DNA of 64,000 bases. It comes from Arenimonas metalli CF5-1. GTDB taxonomy: Bacteria > Pseudomonadota > Gammaproteobacteria > Xanthomonadales > Xanthomonadaceae. Numbering within the stretch: the first letter of the stretch is position 1; each line of letters starts with the position of its first letter. Shown piece after piece: positions 7,597 through 22,227 of this stretch. The notes under the pieces are model-generated. The model had not been told where the DNA came from, searched no databases, and saw only the letters and a list, made by a program, of their open reading frames with translations. Made by a program: the position numbers and the translations under genes. Location of the stretch: the NCBI RefSeq assembly GCF_000747155.1, contig NZ_AVCK01000011.1, positions 62,001-126,000 of the forward strand, given 5' to 3'.

Positions 7597-9234
7597 TCAA
7601 GCCAGATTGAGCCGGCCCGTGGGGCTGTCGTCCTGCATCAGGGTCATGCCCGGCGGCAGGATGATGCGGAAGCAGCTGCCGCCGCCCGGCACCGGCTGGT
7701 AGCTCAGGGTGCACTGGTTGGCCTCGCAAAGCTGCTTGGCGATGTACAGGCCCAGGCCCGTGCCGTGCTCGCTGGTCGTATAGAACGGGGTGAAGATCTG
7801 CTCGGCCACCGCCGAGGGGATGCCCGGGCCGCGGTCGAGCACGTTCAACTCCGGCGGTGCCCCCGGCGGCGCGCTAGGCACCGACACGGTCACCTTCGCC
7901 GGCTCGCCCGGCATGCGGCCGTAAGTCAGCGCGTTCTGCACCAGGATCGTCAGCACCTGGTGCAGGTGGCGCGGATCGGCCATGGCCAGGGTGCTTCGGT
8001 GGCTGATGGCCTGCAGGATGTCGGTCTCCAGCGGGTGGCTGGCCCGGTACTCGTCCACGAAGCGGCGGGCGAACTGGCTGATGTCCAGGGTCTCGGGCTG
8101 GGATCGCTCGCGCCGGGCCAGGCCCAGGATGTCCTGGACGATGCCGTTCATCCGCTGGCACTGGGTGTGGATGATCTCCAGCAGCCGCCGGTCCGCCTCG
8201 GGCAGCACGGCGGTTTCCTCCAGCAGCTGCACCGAATAATTGATGGCGGCCAGCGGGTTGCGGATCTCGTGGGCGATGCTGGCGGACAGCCGGCCCAGGG
8301 TGGCCAGGGTCAGCTCCTCGGCGCGGTCGGAGTAGATGCGGCTGTCGTCGAGGAAGATCAGGAACAGGTTGTCGGTCAGGCTCAGCGACACGAAGCGGGG
8401 CAGCACCTCGGGTGCGCCCTCGGCCAGGGTCATGGCCCGCGGGATGTCGCCCCGGCCCTGGCGCCAGAGCAGCAGGGCGCGGTGCAGGTCCATGGCGATG
8501 TCGGCCAGCTGCTGGCGGTCGGGCGAGGGTTTGCCGAGCAGGCCCCAGGCCGCCTCGTTGCAGACCTTGACCCGGTGCTCGCCGTCCACCACCAGGATGC
8601 CGGTGCGCATGCGCCGGATCACCAGCTCGTTGATCTCGGCCTGGTTGGCCAGCTCCTCACCGCGCTTCTCGGCCAGGGCCTGGGACTCGGACACCTGGCG
8701 GCTGAGCAGCTCGCACAGCACCGCCGTGGCCAGGTAGGTCACGCTGAACATCACCGACTCGGCCAGCGGGCGGGCGTTGAGCGGGTCGAAGGTGCGGTTG
8801 AGCAGGCTGTCGCCCAGCACCAGCAGCGCGGCCGCGGTGGCAAAGCCCAGGCCCGCGCGTTGGGGCAGGATCAGGGCGCCGGCGCCCACGTTGAACAGCA
8901 TCAGCAGGGCGATGCCGCCCTGGCTGCCGCTGGTGGTGGCCAGCACGCCGCCCGCCACCAGCAGGTCCAGGCCCAGGCCGAGCGCAGCCTGCCGCCGCGG
9001 CGGAATCTGGCTCCGGAAGCTGGCGTAGACCATGCCGAGCGCCGCCGCGAGGTAAACCACTACGAGCGCCTGCAGGAGCACCGGCTGCCGGATCTCCAGC
9101 ATCAGCTCGCCCAGCGGGCTGAAGGCCACCAGGGCCAGCAGCGCCGCCTCGAGCACCCGGTAGAGCGTGAAGAAATAGAGTTCGCGCCGCTGCGGCGAGG
9201 CGGCGTGGGCGGTGCGGTGGTTGGGGGGCGCCAT
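7597..9234 (-). CDS. pilS: Sensor histidine kinase PilS
   Basis: PilS is the membrane sensor that phosphorylates PilR. The 545-residue frame starts with [19 protein letters not shown] at 9234. The frame continues far upstream only as a chance extension antisense to sucC. The N-terminal 190 residues hold about six hydrophobic membrane segments. A PAS-like segment ([18 protein letters not shown]) follows. The phospho-acceptor His is in [13 protein letters not shown], and the HATPase domain ends with [13 protein letters not shown]. It is divergent from sucC, with 144 bp between the start codons. Confidence 0.95.
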   Translation of the reverse strand: MAPPNHRTAHAASPQRRELYFFTLYRVLEAALLALVAFSPLGELMLEIRQPVLLQALVVVYLAAALGMVYASFRSQIPPRRQAALGLGLDLLVAGGVLATTSGSQGGIALLMLFNVGAGALILPQRAGLGFATAAALLVLGDSLLNRTFDPLNARPLAESVMFSVTYLATAVLCELLSRQVSESQALAEKRGEELANQAEINELVIRRMRTGILVVDGEHRVKVCNEAAWGLLGKPSPDRQQLADIAMDLHRALLLWRQGRGDIPRAMTLAEGAPEVLPRFVSLSLTDNLFLIFLDDSRIYSDRAEELTLATLGRLSASIAHEIRNPLAAINYSVQLLEETAVLPEADRRLLEIIHTQCQRMNGIVQDILGLARRERSQPETLDISQFARRFVDEYRASHPLETDILQAISHRSTLAMADPRHLHQVLTILVQNALTYGRMPGEPAKVTVSVPSAPPGAPPELNVLDRGPGIPSAVAEQIFTPFYTTSEHGTGLGLYIAKQLCEANQCTLSYQPVPGGGSCFRIILPPGMTLMQDDSPTGRLNLA

Positions 9235-9306
9235 GGCCCGATTATGCCTGCGAACCCGCCCGGTCCGGCCCGCGGGGCGCGTCCCGGGGTCCGCGGGTCG
9301 GGCCTT

Positions 9307-9335
9307 TTGCCTTTGCCGGAGGGGTCGGCGACAAT
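9307..9335 (+). promoter_or_regulatory. Probable sigma-70 promoter of sucCD
   Basis: TTGCCT (9307-9312) and GACAAT (9330-9335) are 17 bp apart, each matching four of six consensus bases. The predicted start of transcription is near 9342, about 37 bp before the sucC ATG. Confidence 0.45.
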
Positions 9336-9378
9336 ACCGCCCCTCGCTCGCGAGCCCTCCCCAAGCACAGGTAGCCGC

Positions 9379-10539
<1,161 letters not shown>

Positions 10540-10551
10540 GGACATCAATCC

Positions 10552-11427
<876 letters not shown>

Positions 11428-11447
11428 ACTCGCGCCATCGACCGACC

Positions 11448-11474
11448 CGAAGGGCCGCCGCGTGCGGCCCTTCG
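11448..11474 (+). terminator. Probable terminator of sucCD
   Basis: A perfect 11-bp stem (CGAAGGGCCGC with its complement) encloses a 5-base loop and starts 20 bp after the sucD stop. The following TCGTTC has few T, so termination may be partial or may need Rho. Confidence 0.6.
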
Positions 11475-11507
11475 TCGTTCAGGGCCACGACCGACGAAAG
11501 GCTGGAT

Positions 11508-13139
11508 ATGACCCGCAAGCTACGCATCGCGCTCGCCCAGTTCGACTTCCCCGTGGGCGCCGTGGCGTCGAACACGCAGCGGATCAAGGCGATGCTGGCG
11601 GAGGCGCGCGATGGGCATGGCGCCGACCTGGTGCTGTTCCCGGAGCTGGCGCTGTCGGGCTACCCGCCCGAGGACCTGCTGATGCGGCCGGCCTTCCTGG
11701 CCGCCTGCGAGCGCGCCATCCACGAGATCGCCGCCAGCTGCCGCGGCATCACCGCGGTGGTGGGCTGGCCGCAGGCCGCGGGTTCGGTGGTGTACAACGC
11801 CGCCAGCGTGCTGCGCGACGGCCGCATCGACCGGACCTACCGCAAGCGCGAGCTGCCCAACTACGCGGTGTTCGACGAGCGCCGCTACTTCGCGGTGGAT
11901 CCGGACGGCGAGGCCTGCTGCTTCGAGCTCAAGGGCGTGAAGGTCGGGCTGGTCGTGTGCGAGGACCTGTGGTTCGCCGAACCGATGGCCGAGACCGTGG
12001 CACTGGGCGCCGAACTGGTGCTGGTGCCGAACGCCTCGCCCTTCGAGAGCGACAAGACCGCGCAGCGCGATGCGCTGCTGGCCCAGCGCGTGCAGGAATC
12101 CGGCGCCGGGCTGGCCTACCTCAACCTGGTCGGTGGCCAGGACGAGCTGGTGTTCGACGGCGCCTCGGTGCTGGCCGACGGCGACGGCGGCGTGCACCCG
12201 GCCGCGCGCGCCTTCGAGGACCACTGGCTGGTGGCCGATTTCGACGCCGACGACCGCCGCTTCACGCGCGTGCAGTGGCCCGAGGAAGACGACGAGACCC
12301 GCGAGTCGCTGGCCTATCGCGCCATCGTGCGCGGCATCCGCGACTACTGCGGCAAGAACGGCTTCGACCGCGTCTGGCTCGGGCTGTCCGGCGGCATCGA
12401 CTCCGGGCTGGTGCTGGCGCTGGCGGTGGATGCGCTGGGCGCCCGCAACGTCGCCGCGGTCCGGCTGCCTTCGCGCTACACCTCGGGCCTGAGCAACGAC
12501 CTGGCCGAAGAGCAGGCGCGCCTGCTGGGCGTGCGGCTGGAGACCGTCGCGATCGAGGCGCCGTTCACCGGCTTCCTCGAGGCGCTGTCGCCGCTGTTCA
12601 ACGGGCTCGAGCCCGGCATCGCCGAGGAAAACCTGCAGTCGCGCTGCCGCGGCGCGCTGATGATGGCGCTGTCGAACAAGTTCGGCGGGCTGCTGCTCAC
12701 CACCGGCAACAAGAGCGAATACGCGGTCGGCTACGCCACGATCTACGGCGACATGTGCGGCGGCTTCGGCCCGATCAAGGACCTGTACAAGACCGAGGTG
12801 CAGGCGTTGTGCCGCTGGCGCAACGCGCGTTCGCCGGCCATCCCGGAGGAAGTGATCACGCGGCCGCCCTCGGCCGAGCTGCGCGAGAACCAGACCGACC
12901 AGGACTCCCTGCCGCCCTACGAAATGCTCGACGCCATCCTGTTCCGCCACGTCGACCAGGAAATGTCGCTGGGCGAGATCGTCGGCGAGGGCTTCGACCG
13001 CGACACGGTCGAGCGGGTGCTGCGGCTCGTGCGCATCAGCGAGTGGAAGCGGCGCCAGTCCGCGCCGGGCCCGAAGCTGTCCAAGCGCGCCTTCGGCCGC
13101 GAGCGCCGCTACCCCATCACCTCGGGCTGGCGCGACTGA
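11508..13139 (+). CDS. nadE: Glutamine-dependent NAD+ synthetase
   Basis: The enzyme amidates nicotinic acid adenine dinucleotide to NAD+, with ammonia released from glutamine. The 543 residues form two parts. An N-terminal nitrilase-type glutaminase shows the Glu-Lys-Cys triad in FPELALSGYPPED, YRKRELPNYAVF and VVCEDLWF. A C-terminal synthetase has the PP-loop GLSGGIDSG and the downstream TTGNKSEYAVGY. The start is supported by GAAAGG about 7 bp upstream. The gene follows sucCD but is separated from it by a hairpin. Confidence 0.97.
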   Translation: MTRKLRIALAQFDFPVGAVASNTQRIKAMLAEARDGHGADLVLFPELALSGYPPEDLLMRPAFLAACERAIHEIAASCRGITAVVGWPQAAGSVVYNAASVLRDGRIDRTYRKRELPNYAVFDERRYFAVDPDGEACCFELKGVKVGLVVCEDLWFAEPMAETVALGAELVLVPNASPFESDKTAQRDALLAQRVQESGAGLAYLNLVGGQDELVFDGASVLADGDGGVHPAARAFEDHWLVADFDADDRRFTRVQWPEEDDETRESLAYRAIVRGIRDYCGKNGFDRVWLGLSGGIDSGLVLALAVDALGARNVAAVRLPSRYTSGLSNDLAEEQARLLGVRLETVAIEAPFTGFLEALSPLFNGLEPGIAEENLQSRCRGALMMALSNKFGGLLLTTGNKSEYAVGYATIYGDMCGGFGPIKDLYKTEVQALCRWRNARSPAIPEEVITRPPSAELRENQTDQDSLPPYEMLDAILFRHVDQEMSLGEIVGEGFDRDTVERVLRLVRISEWKRRQSAPGPKLSKRAFGRERRYPITSGWRD

Positions 13140-13145
13140 AACGAA

Positions 13146-13168
13146 AACGCCGCCCGGTGGGCGGCGTT
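13146..13168. terminator. Terminator between convergent nadE and bamD
   Basis: AACGCCGCCC and GGGCGGCGTT form a perfect 10-bp stem around GGT. On the minus strand the stem is followed by TTTTCGTTT, so it best serves bamD. On the plus strand it lies 7 bp after the nadE stop and may also act there. Confidence 0.8.
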
Positions 13169-13193
13169 GCGTCGACCCGGCAGGCGTGGCCCG

Positions 13194-14030
13194 TCAGTCG
13201 AAGGGGTTGATGCGGCTGATGATGCCGGTGCCGCTCGGCCAGCGCTCGCCCTGCGACAGGTAGGCGTGGTCGGGGTGGTTGGCTTCCAGCACCTTGCGGG
13301 CGTCGGCGGCCAGGTCGTCCTGGCCGAGCGCGGCGTAGGACGCGGCCATCAGGGCCAGGGCATCGCCGTCGTGCTCGCTCTGCGGGTAGGTCTGCAGCAG
13401 GTACTTGCCGCGGTTGGCGGCGGCCACGTAGGCGCCGCGGCGCAGGTAGTACTGGCCGACGCCCGCTTCGTGGCGGGCCAGCAGGTTGCGCAGGTACACC
13501 ATGCGCTGGCGCGCGTCCGGGGCGTAGCGGCTGTTCGGATAGCGGCGCACCACGTCGGCGAAGTCGTTCAGGCTCTGGGTCGGCGCGCCGAGGTCGCGGG
13601 TGGCCAGGTCCTGGCGGGTCAGGCGCAGCAGCGCGCTCGAGCTGCGGTCGAAGTTGATCAGCGCCTTGAGGTAATAGGCGTAGTCGATGTGCGGGTGGGT
13701 CGGGTAGGTGCGGATGAAGCGGTTGATCGTGGAGGTGGCCTCCTCGGTCATCGCCAGCTTGTACTGCACGTAGGCCAGCTCCAGCTGGGCCTGCTCGCTG
13801 TACTCGCCGAACGGGAAGCGCGCGACCAGGCGCTGGTAGTAGCGGCCGGCGCGGGCGAAGTTGCGGTTCTCCAGCGCCATCTTGCCGGTGGCGTACATCT
13901 CTTCGACCGGCAGGGTCTCGGTTTCGTCGCGCTTGTCGCCGAACCAGCCGCCGATGGTCGAGCACCCCGCCAGGCCGGTGGCCAGCATCAGGATCATGAG
14001 GAAACGCGTCATTCCGTGCAGTCGGGTCAT
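13194..14030 (-). CDS. bamD: Outer-membrane assembly lipoprotein BamD
   Basis: BamD is an essential lipoprotein of the BAM complex, which inserts beta-barrel proteins into the outer membrane. The 278-residue precursor has a signal peptide ending in the lipobox LAGC, so the mature lipidated protein starts at Cys23. Tetratricopeptide repeats follow, starting with the characteristic [17 protein letters not shown] and [18 protein letters not shown] second possible start, MTRFLM, lies six codons in. It is divergent from rluD-pgeF-clpB, as in E. coli (yfiO, rluD, yfiH, clpB). Confidence 0.96.
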   Translation of the reverse strand: MTRLHGMTRFLMILMLATGLAGCSTIGGWFGDKRDETETLPVEEMYATGKMALENRNFARAGRYYQRLVARFPFGEYSEQAQLELAYVQYKLAMTEEATSTINRFIRTYPTHPHIDYAYYLKALINFDRSSSALLRLTRQDLATRDLGAPTQSLNDFADVVRRYPNSRYAPDARQRMVYLRNLLARHEAGVGQYYLRRGAYVAAANRGKYLLQTYPQSEHDGDALALMAASYAALGQDDLAADARKVLEANHPDHAYLSQGERWPSGTGIISRINPFD

Positions 14031-14071
14031 CAGGTTCGGCAGGTCAGGGCGCTGGAGGCAGCGAGTTCAGG

Positions 14072-14077
14072 GATAAT
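14072..14077 (+). promoter_or_regulatory. Possible -10 element of rluD
   Basis: GATAAT lies in the 113-bp divergent region between bamD and rluD. No good -35 is visible at the right distance. It is the only AT-rich hexamer in the region and would start transcription near 14083. Confidence 0.35.
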
Positions 14078-14143
14078 ACCGGAAAGCCCGCTGTCGCCTC
14101 CATGAATGCGGCCCCGGGCCCGCCCCGGCCCCACGAGACCCCC

Positions 14144-15154
14144 ATGTCCCAGCCCAATCCGCCAGAAAACGACGACAACGAGCGCGAACTGCTCGAGTCC
14201 AGCATCCCCCTGGCCTCGGCGGGACGGCGCTTCGACCAGGTCCTGGCCGAGCTGTTCCCCGACTTCTCCCGCTCCCGCCTCACCGAGTGGATCAAGGCCG
14301 GCGACGCCCTGCTCGATGGCCGCCTGGTCAAGCCCAAAGAGGCCGTGCGCGGCGGCGAGCCGGTCACGCTGTCGGTCCGGATCGAGGTCGAGACCGGCGA
14401 GGCCCTGCCCGAGGACATCCCGCTCGAGATCCTGTTCCAGGACGAGGACGTGCTGGTGGTCAACAAGCCGGCCGGCCTGGTCGTGCACCCCGGCGCCGGC
14501 AACCCGCGCGGCACCCTGGTCAACGCGCTGCTGCATTTCGACCCGCGCCTGGCCGGCCTGCCGCGCGCCGGCATCGTCCACCGCCTCGACAAGGACACCT
14601 CCGGCCTGATGGTGGTCGCCCGCAACCTGCGCGCGCACACCTCCCTGGTCGAACAGCTCTCCGGCCGCGAGGCCCACCGCCAGTACCTGGCCGTGGTGCA
14701 GGGCACGATGGTCGCCGGCACCACCATCAACGCGCCCATCGGCCGCCATCCCACCGACCGGGTGCGCATGGCCGTGGCCAAGGAGGGCGCGCCCGGCCGC
14801 GACGCCATCACCCACTACCGGGTGCGCGAGAAGTTCCGCGCCCACACCCTGGTGGAATGCCGCCTCGAGACCGGCCGCACGCACCAGATCCGCGTGCACA
14901 TGGCCTACGTCCGCCACCCGATCGTGGGCGACCCGCTGTACGGCGGTTCGTTCCGGCTGCCCAAGGCCGCCACCGAGGACCTGGTTGCCCGCCTGCAGGG
15001 CTTCAAGCGCCAGGCGCTGCACGCGGAGAAACTCAGCTTCAAGCATCCCGCCACCGGCGAGATGGTGACGGTGGAGTCGCCGATGCCCGAGGACATGCAG
15101 GGCCTCGTGCTCGACCTGCGCAACGACACCGCGGCCGCCAAGAAGGCGGGATGA
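14144..15154 (+). CDS. rluD: 23S rRNA pseudouridine synthase RluD
   Basis: RluD makes pseudouridines in helix 69 of 23S rRNA (U1911, U1915 and U1917 in E. coli numbering). From the ATG at 14144 it has 336 residues. An in-frame ATG at 14102 would add 14 residues, and neither has a strong ribosome binding site. The S4-like RNA-binding domain covers about residues 15-80 ([19 protein letters not shown]). The catalytic Asp is in [11 protein letters not shown], followed by GRTHQIRVH. pgeF overlaps its stop by 4 bp (ATGA). Confidence 0.93.
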   Translation: MSQPNPPENDDNERELLESSIPLASAGRRFDQVLAELFPDFSRSRLTEWIKAGDALLDGRLVKPKEAVRGGEPVTLSVRIEVETGEALPEDIPLEILFQDEDVLVVNKPAGLVVHPGAGNPRGTLVNALLHFDPRLAGLPRAGIVHRLDKDTSGLMVVARNLRAHTSLVEQLSGREAHRQYLAVVQGTMVAGTTINAPIGRHPTDRVRMAVAKEGAPGRDAITHYRVREKFRAHTLVECRLETGRTHQIRVHMAYVRHPIVGDPLYGGSFRLPKAATEDLVARLQGFKRQALHAEKLSFKHPATGEMVTVESPMPEDMQGLVLDLRNDTAAAKKAG

Positions 15155-15906
15155 GCGCCGCCGGCGCCTGGACCGAAGCCGGCTGGCCGGCGCCGCCCGG
15201 CATCCGCGGCGGCACCAGCCTGCGCGGGGGCGACGGCCTGTCGCCGCCTCCCTTCGATCGCCTGAACCTCGGGCTGCGCTGCGGCGACGACCCCGCGCAC
15301 GCCCGCGCCAACCGGGAGCGTCTGGCCGGCTGGCTCGGCCTGCCGTCCACCCCGCATTGGCTGGACCAGGTGCACGGCACCGCCGTGGTCCGCGTCGACG
15401 CGCCGCCCGCGGGCGGGCCCGAGCCGGTGGCCGATGCCGCCGTCACCTCCGCGCCCGGCGTGGTGCTCGCCATCCTGACCGCGGATTGCCTGCCGGTGCT
15501 GTTCGCCGCCCGCGACGGCGGCGAGATCGGCGCCGCCCACGCCGGCTGGCGCGGCCTGGCCGCCGGCGTGCTCGAGGCCACCGTGCAGGCGATGCACACG
15601 CCGGCGGGTGAGGTGATCGCGTGGCTGGGGCCGGCGGCCGGGCCCCGGGCCTACGAGATCGGCGCGGAGGTGCGCGAAGCGTTCCTGGCCCACGATCCGG
15701 CGGCGGCCGACGCGTTCACCGCCACCCGGCCGGGCCACTGGCGCGCGGACCTGTATGCGCTGGCGCGCCAGCGGCTGGCGGCGGTCGGCGTGCGCGAGGT
15801 GCACGGCGGCGGCGAGTGCACCCTCAGCGATGCCGGGCGCTATTTCTCGCACCGCCGCGATGGCCGCAGCGGGCGGCTCGCGACCCTGGCCTGGCGCGAA
15901 GGCTGA
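15151..15906 (+). CDS. pgeF: Peptidoglycan editing factor PgeF (laccase-domain family)
   Basis: The 251-residue protein belongs to the DUF152/YfiH family. In E. coli PgeF is a cytoplasmic enzyme that keeps wrong amino acids such as L-Ser out of the peptidoglycan stem peptide. The metal-ligand motifs QVHG, TADCLPV and HAGWRG are all present, and GPAAGP and a late YFSHRRDG complete the family signature. It overlaps rluD by 4 bp, the same order as in E. coli, so the two are probably translationally coupled. Confidence 0.93.
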   Translation: MSAAGAWTEAGWPAPPGIRGGTSLRGGDGLSPPPFDRLNLGLRCGDDPAHARANRERLAGWLGLPSTPHWLDQVHGTAVVRVDAPPAGGPEPVADAAVTSAPGVVLAILTADCLPVLFAARDGGEIGAAHAGWRGLAAGVLEATVQAMHTPAGEVIAWLGPAAGPRAYEIGAEVREAFLAHDPAAADAFTATRPGHWRADLYALARQRLAAVGVREVHGGGECTLSDAGRYFSHRRDGRSGRLATLAWREG

Positions 15907-15992
15907 ACCGGAGGCGATTTCCTGCCTTCTGGCAGGCTGACGCCGCGCGGCGCCCGTGTCATGTTCGCGCCTCCCCGGCCCGAGACCTCCGC

Positions 15993-16952
15993 ATGCGCGC
16001 ACCGATCCTCGCCCTGACCCTGCTGCTGCTGTCGCTGCCCTTCGCGGCCGCGGCCGCCACCGTTGCCGAAGCCACGGCCTGGCTGGTAGCCAAGGATGCG
16101 CGCGCCGCGCCCGCCATCACCGCCCTGCTCAAGGCCCAGCCGCGCAGCGCCGACGTGCACGTGCTGCACGCGCGCCTGCTGCTGCAGCAGCGCGAGCCGG
16201 AGGATGCGATCGAGGCGGCCGAGCGCGCGGTGGGCCTCGCGCCGACCGACGCGCAGGCGCACTACTGGCTGGGCAACGCGCTGGGCCAGCGCATCGGCCA
16301 GGTGAACATGCTGCGCCAGGCGTCGATGGCGCCGAAGCTGCGCGAGGCCTTCGAGCGCGCACTCGAGCTCGACCCGGCGATCCACGAGGCGCGCCTGAAC
16401 CTGATCGAGTTCTACCTGCAGGCGCCGTCCATCGCCGGCGGCAGCGTCGACAAGGCGCGGGCCCACGCCGCCGAGCTGGTGCGCCGGGATCCGCCGCGCG
16501 GCCACTTCGCGACGGGCCGGCTGGCCCAGCACGCCGAGGACCTGCCCGCGGCCGCCAAGGCCTACGGCGCCGCCTACCGCGCACGCCCGGACAGCACCAA
16601 CTTCCGCATGGCCGCCGGCACCGCCTGGCAGGCCACGAAGCAGTGGGACGAGGCCTTCGCGCTCTACCAGGCCTGGACGAAGGAGGACCCGACGGCGGCC
16701 GGCGCCCAGTACCAGCTGGGCCGCACCGCCGCGCTGTCCGGCCGGTTCCTGGCCGAGGGCGAGGCCGCGCTTCGCCGCTACCTCGCCCTGCCGCTGGTGC
16801 CCGGCCAGCCGCCGCTCCACCACGCCTGGTACCGGCTGGGGCAGGTGCAGGCCCACGCCGGCAAGAAGGACGCCGCGCGCGTGTCCTTCCAGAACGCGCT
16901 GAAGGGGGAGCCCGGCAACGACGACTTCCAGGCCGCGCTGTCCGCGCTCTGA
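15993..16952 (+). CDS. Secreted tetratricopeptide repeat protein
   Basis: The 319-residue product has a clear signal peptide ([22 protein letters not shown]) and no lipobox, so a periplasmic location is likely. The rest is helical TPR-like repeats, for example [33 protein letters not shown] and [14 protein letters not shown] recognise no enzyme motif. It lies between pgeF and clpB, which are adjacent in E. coli, so it is an insertion into a conserved block. TPR proteins often act as scaffolds, but no partner can be named from the sequence. Start at the ATG 15993; upstream in-frame sequence belongs to chance extension across the pgeF end. Confidence 0.8.
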   Translation: MRAPILALTLLLLSLPFAAAAATVAEATAWLVAKDARAAPAITALLKAQPRSADVHVLHARLLLQQREPEDAIEAAERAVGLAPTDAQAHYWLGNALGQRIGQVNMLRQASMAPKLREAFERALELDPAIHEARLNLIEFYLQAPSIAGGSVDKARAHAAELVRRDPPRGHFATGRLAQHAEDLPAAAKAYGAAYRARPDSTNFRMAAGTAWQATKQWDEAFALYQAWTKEDPTAAGAQYQLGRTAALSGRFLAEGEAALRRYLALPLVPGQPPLHHAWYRLGQVQAHAGKKDAARVSFQNALKGEPGNDDFQAALSAL

Positions 16953-16971
16953 ACCGCCGGGCCGGCCTTCG

Positions 16972-17000
16972 CTTGAAAGGCCCGCGCCGGGGCGCCATTT
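16972..17000 (+). promoter_or_regulatory. Heat-shock (sigma-32) promoter of clpB
   Basis: CTTGAAA (16972-16978) matches the sigma-32 -35 exactly. After a 14-bp spacer CGCCATTT (16993-17000) matches the -10 consensus CCCCATNT at all but one defined base. Transcription would start near 17007, about 45 bp before the clpB start. Confidence 0.85.
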
Positions 17001-17052
17001 GCTTGGCATACGGGCGGCACCCCGCCGCCCCGGATTCCCAAGGGGCTCCCCG

Positions 17053-19635
<2,583 letters not shown>

Positions 19636-19638
19636 GAG

Positions 19639-19695
19639 AAAAAGGGGTCAGAGTGATTATTTGCTTCAGGCAAATAATCACTCTGACCCCTTTTT
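19639..19695. repeat. Palindromic repeat, family B copy 1, between clpB and receptor gene
   Basis: Perfect 26-bp arms 19639-19664 and 19670-19695 enclose TTCAG. The outer part is AAAAAGGGGTCAGAGTG, shared with copies at 33743 and 42038; the inner part (ATTATTTGC) is copy-specific but still self-complementary. It lies between convergent genes, and with its T-run ends it would be an efficient bidirectional terminator. Confidence 0.9.
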
Positions 19696-19707
19696 CGCGC
19701 TACGGGC

Positions 19708-22095
19708 TTACCAGGTGTAGCTGGCGTTGGCGTACAGGTAGGCGCCGTTGAAGCCGAACGGCGAGCTGCCGCTGTAGGGCAGCTGCCCCGAGGTGGAGTT
19801 GGCGAACAGCACTTCGTCGGGATAGCTGTCGAGCACGTTGTCCGCGCCCAGCGTGAAGCGCCAGCGCTCGTGCGTGTAGCTGGCCGACAGGTCCAGCGTC
19901 CACTCCGCGCCATAGGTCTGGTCGCGCGAGGTATCCGCCGGGTTGTTGCCGAACAGCACGGTGAACTCGCCGTATCGGGTCGCGGTGGCTGCGAACTCGA
20001 ACGCCCCCGCCTTCCACACGCCGCCGGCCATCAGCTTGTCGCGCGGGGCGCCCACTTCGAAGCGGGCCAGCTCGACGCGGCCGAAGCGCAGCGCGGTCGG
20101 GTCGATCGCGGTGAGCGTGGCCGGGTTGGCGGCGACGCGGTCGATGTCGGTCTTGTTGTAGTTGTAGCCCAGCGTCAGGTCGAGCGTGCTGTCCTGCAGC
20201 TGCCAGGCATAGGTGCCGACGATGTCGACGCCGCGCGTGGTGGTGTCGATGGCATTGGTGAAGTAGCGGCCACCGCCCAGGCCCGGGAAGCCGTTGGCGT
20301 TGAGGTAGTTGCGCACCGCGGTGCTGGTGAGGTTCTCCGACAGCGTGATGCGGTCGTCGACCTCGATCTGGTAGGCGTCGATGGTCACGTAAAGGCCTTC
20401 CGCCGGCTGCAGCACCAGGCCGATGCTGGCGTTGGTGGATTCCTCGGCGCGCAGCGGCTCGGCGCCCAGCGCGATCGCCGCCGGGTTGTTGACCCGCAGC
20501 GTGGCGATGTCGAACGGCACGCCGCCGATGAAGTTGGTGGCCGTGGACTGGAAGTACTGCTGCTGCAGCGACGGTGCCCGGAAGCCGGTGGACACCGTGG
20601 CCCGCACCGCGACCGCGCGGTTGAACTCGTAGCGCGAGGACAGCTTCCAGTTCGAGGTGGTGCCGAAGTCGGAATAGTCCTCGTAGCGCGCGGCCAGTCC
20701 GAGGGACAGGCGCTCGGTCACCTCGCCCTCGAGGCCGGCGTAGACCGAGACGTTGTCGCGGTCGAAGCTGCCGCCGTCGCTGGGCCGGAAGCCGGGGAAG
20801 ACCTGCGCGCCCGGGATGTTCGCGAACGTGCCCAACGCGTAGGACAGCGGCTCGCCCGGGCTCTGCGTGAAGCTGTCCTGGCGCCACTCGGCGCCGTAGG
20901 ACAGCGTCACCGGATAGGCCAGGCCCCAGTCGAGCTGGTTGCTGAAGTCGAGGTTGAACACATCCTGCTCGACCTCCAGCGCGCCGGCGTAGAACTCGGT
21001 GGGCGAGGTCGGGCCGAGGCTGCGGTTGAGCGTGTTGAGGATGTCGAAGGTCAGCTCGTTGGTGCCGTAGGTGTAGCTCACGTCCACCGAGGTGCCGTTG
21101 GCCAGCGTGCCGCGCACGCCGAAGCCCAGGTGCGCGTCGGTGGAGACGTTGTTGATCTGCGGCAGGAAGCCGTCGGGGTAGATGGCCGGGATGTTGCGGG
21201 CGTCGCCGGCCGGGCGGAAGAACCCGTTCGAAAGGGCATCGCGCTTGGTGTAGATGCCGGTGCCGTAGAACGCGAAGGTTTCGCCGAGCGCGAGCTCGCC
21301 GTTGAAGGTGAGCGAGCCGTAGTCGACCGCCGGGTCGCCCTGGCGCTGCACCACCACGCCCAGCGGCGGCGTGGTCGGGCCGGGCGTGCCAATGAAGGGG
21401 CGGGCGCGGTCGGTCTGGTTCTGCTGGCCGGCCTGGGCCGAGAGATGCAGGAAGCCGTCGGCACCGAGTGCGAAGCCGGCATCGGCGCCGACCTGGGCGA
21501 TCTCGCCGTCGCCGGCGCTGTACTGGCCGTAGCGCGCGTTGACGCTGCCGCCCGAATCGCTGCCCTTGAGCACGATGTTGATCACGCCGGCGATCGCGTC
21601 CGAACCGTACTGCGCCGAGGCGCCGTCGCGCAGCACTTCCACCCGCGAGATGGCGGAGATCGGGATGGTGTTGAGGTCCACCGGCGACGAGCTGCGGCCC
21701 TGCGAGCCGTTGACGTTCACCAGCGAGCCGGGGTGGTAGCGCTTGCCGTTCACCAGCACCAGCACGTGGTCGGGCGACAGGCCGCGCAGCTGGGCCGGGC
21801 GCACGGTGTCGGTGCCGTCGTTGATGGCCGGGCGCGGGAAATTCAGCGAGGGCAGGGCGCGCGACAGCGCGGTCGCCAGTTCGGGCGTGCCGGTGGCGGT
21901 CAGCGCTTCCGGGGTGAGGATGTCGATCGGGGCCGTGGATTCGGCCACGGTGCGGTCGGCGACGCGGGTGCCGGTGACGATGACCGCGTCGAGCAGGGCG
22001 GTGTCGTCGGGGGTTTCCTCCGGCGCGGTCTGGGCGAACACGGGGCTGGCGGCGAGGGCCGCCAGCAGCGCGAGGGTGAGCGGGTTGCGGCGCAT
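19708..22095 (-). CDS. TonB-dependent outer-membrane receptor
   Basis: The 795-residue precursor starts with the signal peptide MRRNPLTLALLAALAASPVF ending at AQ. A TonB-box-like stretch DAVIVTGTR comes next, then the plug domain with ALPSLNFPRPAINDGTD and VLRDGASAQYGSDAIAGVIN. A 22-strand beta-barrel fills the rest. The protein ends in an aromatic residue after alternating strands (YLYANASYTW), as needed for BAM recognition. The ligand cannot be told from the sequence; no Fur box or riboswitch was recognised upstream. GGAGAG about 6 bp before the ATG supports the start. It is divergent from the photolyase-family gene. Confidence 0.92.
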   Translation of the reverse strand: MRRNPLTLALLAALAASPVFAQTAPEETPDDTALLDAVIVTGTRVADRTVAESTAPIDILTPEALTATGTPELATALSRALPSLNFPRPAINDGTDTVRPAQLRGLSPDHVLVLVNGKRYHPGSLVNVNGSQGRSSSPVDLNTIPISAISRVEVLRDGASAQYGSDAIAGVINIVLKGSDSGGSVNARYGQYSAGDGEIAQVGADAGFALGADGFLHLSAQAGQQNQTDRARPFIGTPGPTTPPLGVVVQRQGDPAVDYGSLTFNGELALGETFAFYGTGIYTKRDALSNGFFRPAGDARNIPAIYPDGFLPQINNVSTDAHLGFGVRGTLANGTSVDVSYTYGTNELTFDILNTLNRSLGPTSPTEFYAGALEVEQDVFNLDFSNQLDWGLAYPVTLSYGAEWRQDSFTQSPGEPLSYALGTFANIPGAQVFPGFRPSDGGSFDRDNVSVYAGLEGEVTERLSLGLAARYEDYSDFGTTSNWKLSSRYEFNRAVAVRATVSTGFRAPSLQQQYFQSTATNFIGGVPFDIATLRVNNPAAIALGAEPLRAEESTNASIGLVLQPAEGLYVTIDAYQIEVDDRITLSENLTSTAVRNYLNANGFPGLGGGRYFTNAIDTTTRGVDIVGTYAWQLQDSTLDLTLGYNYNKTDIDRVAANPATLTAIDPTALRFGRVELARFEVGAPRDKLMAGGVWKAGAFEFAATATRYGEFTVLFGNNPADTSRDQTYGAEWTLDLSASYTHERWRFTLGADNVLDSYPDEVLFANSTSGQLPYSGSSPFGFNGAYLYANASYTW

Positions 22096-22227
22096 CGGGT
22101 CTCTCCTGCAGGGCTGGGGACGGCCTTTGATACCACGACAGCCGGCGGCCGGCACCCAAGCTTCCGGCATGTCCTCATGCCGTCCCTGCCACAAGGGATT
22201 CACGTCCCCCCGGGCAGGCTCTCGGAG

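Noticed and set aside
22100-22227. Fur box or TPP/cobalamin riboswitch before the TonB-dependent receptor
   Set aside because: No matching sequence or aptamer core could be recognised in the 132-bp divergent region.
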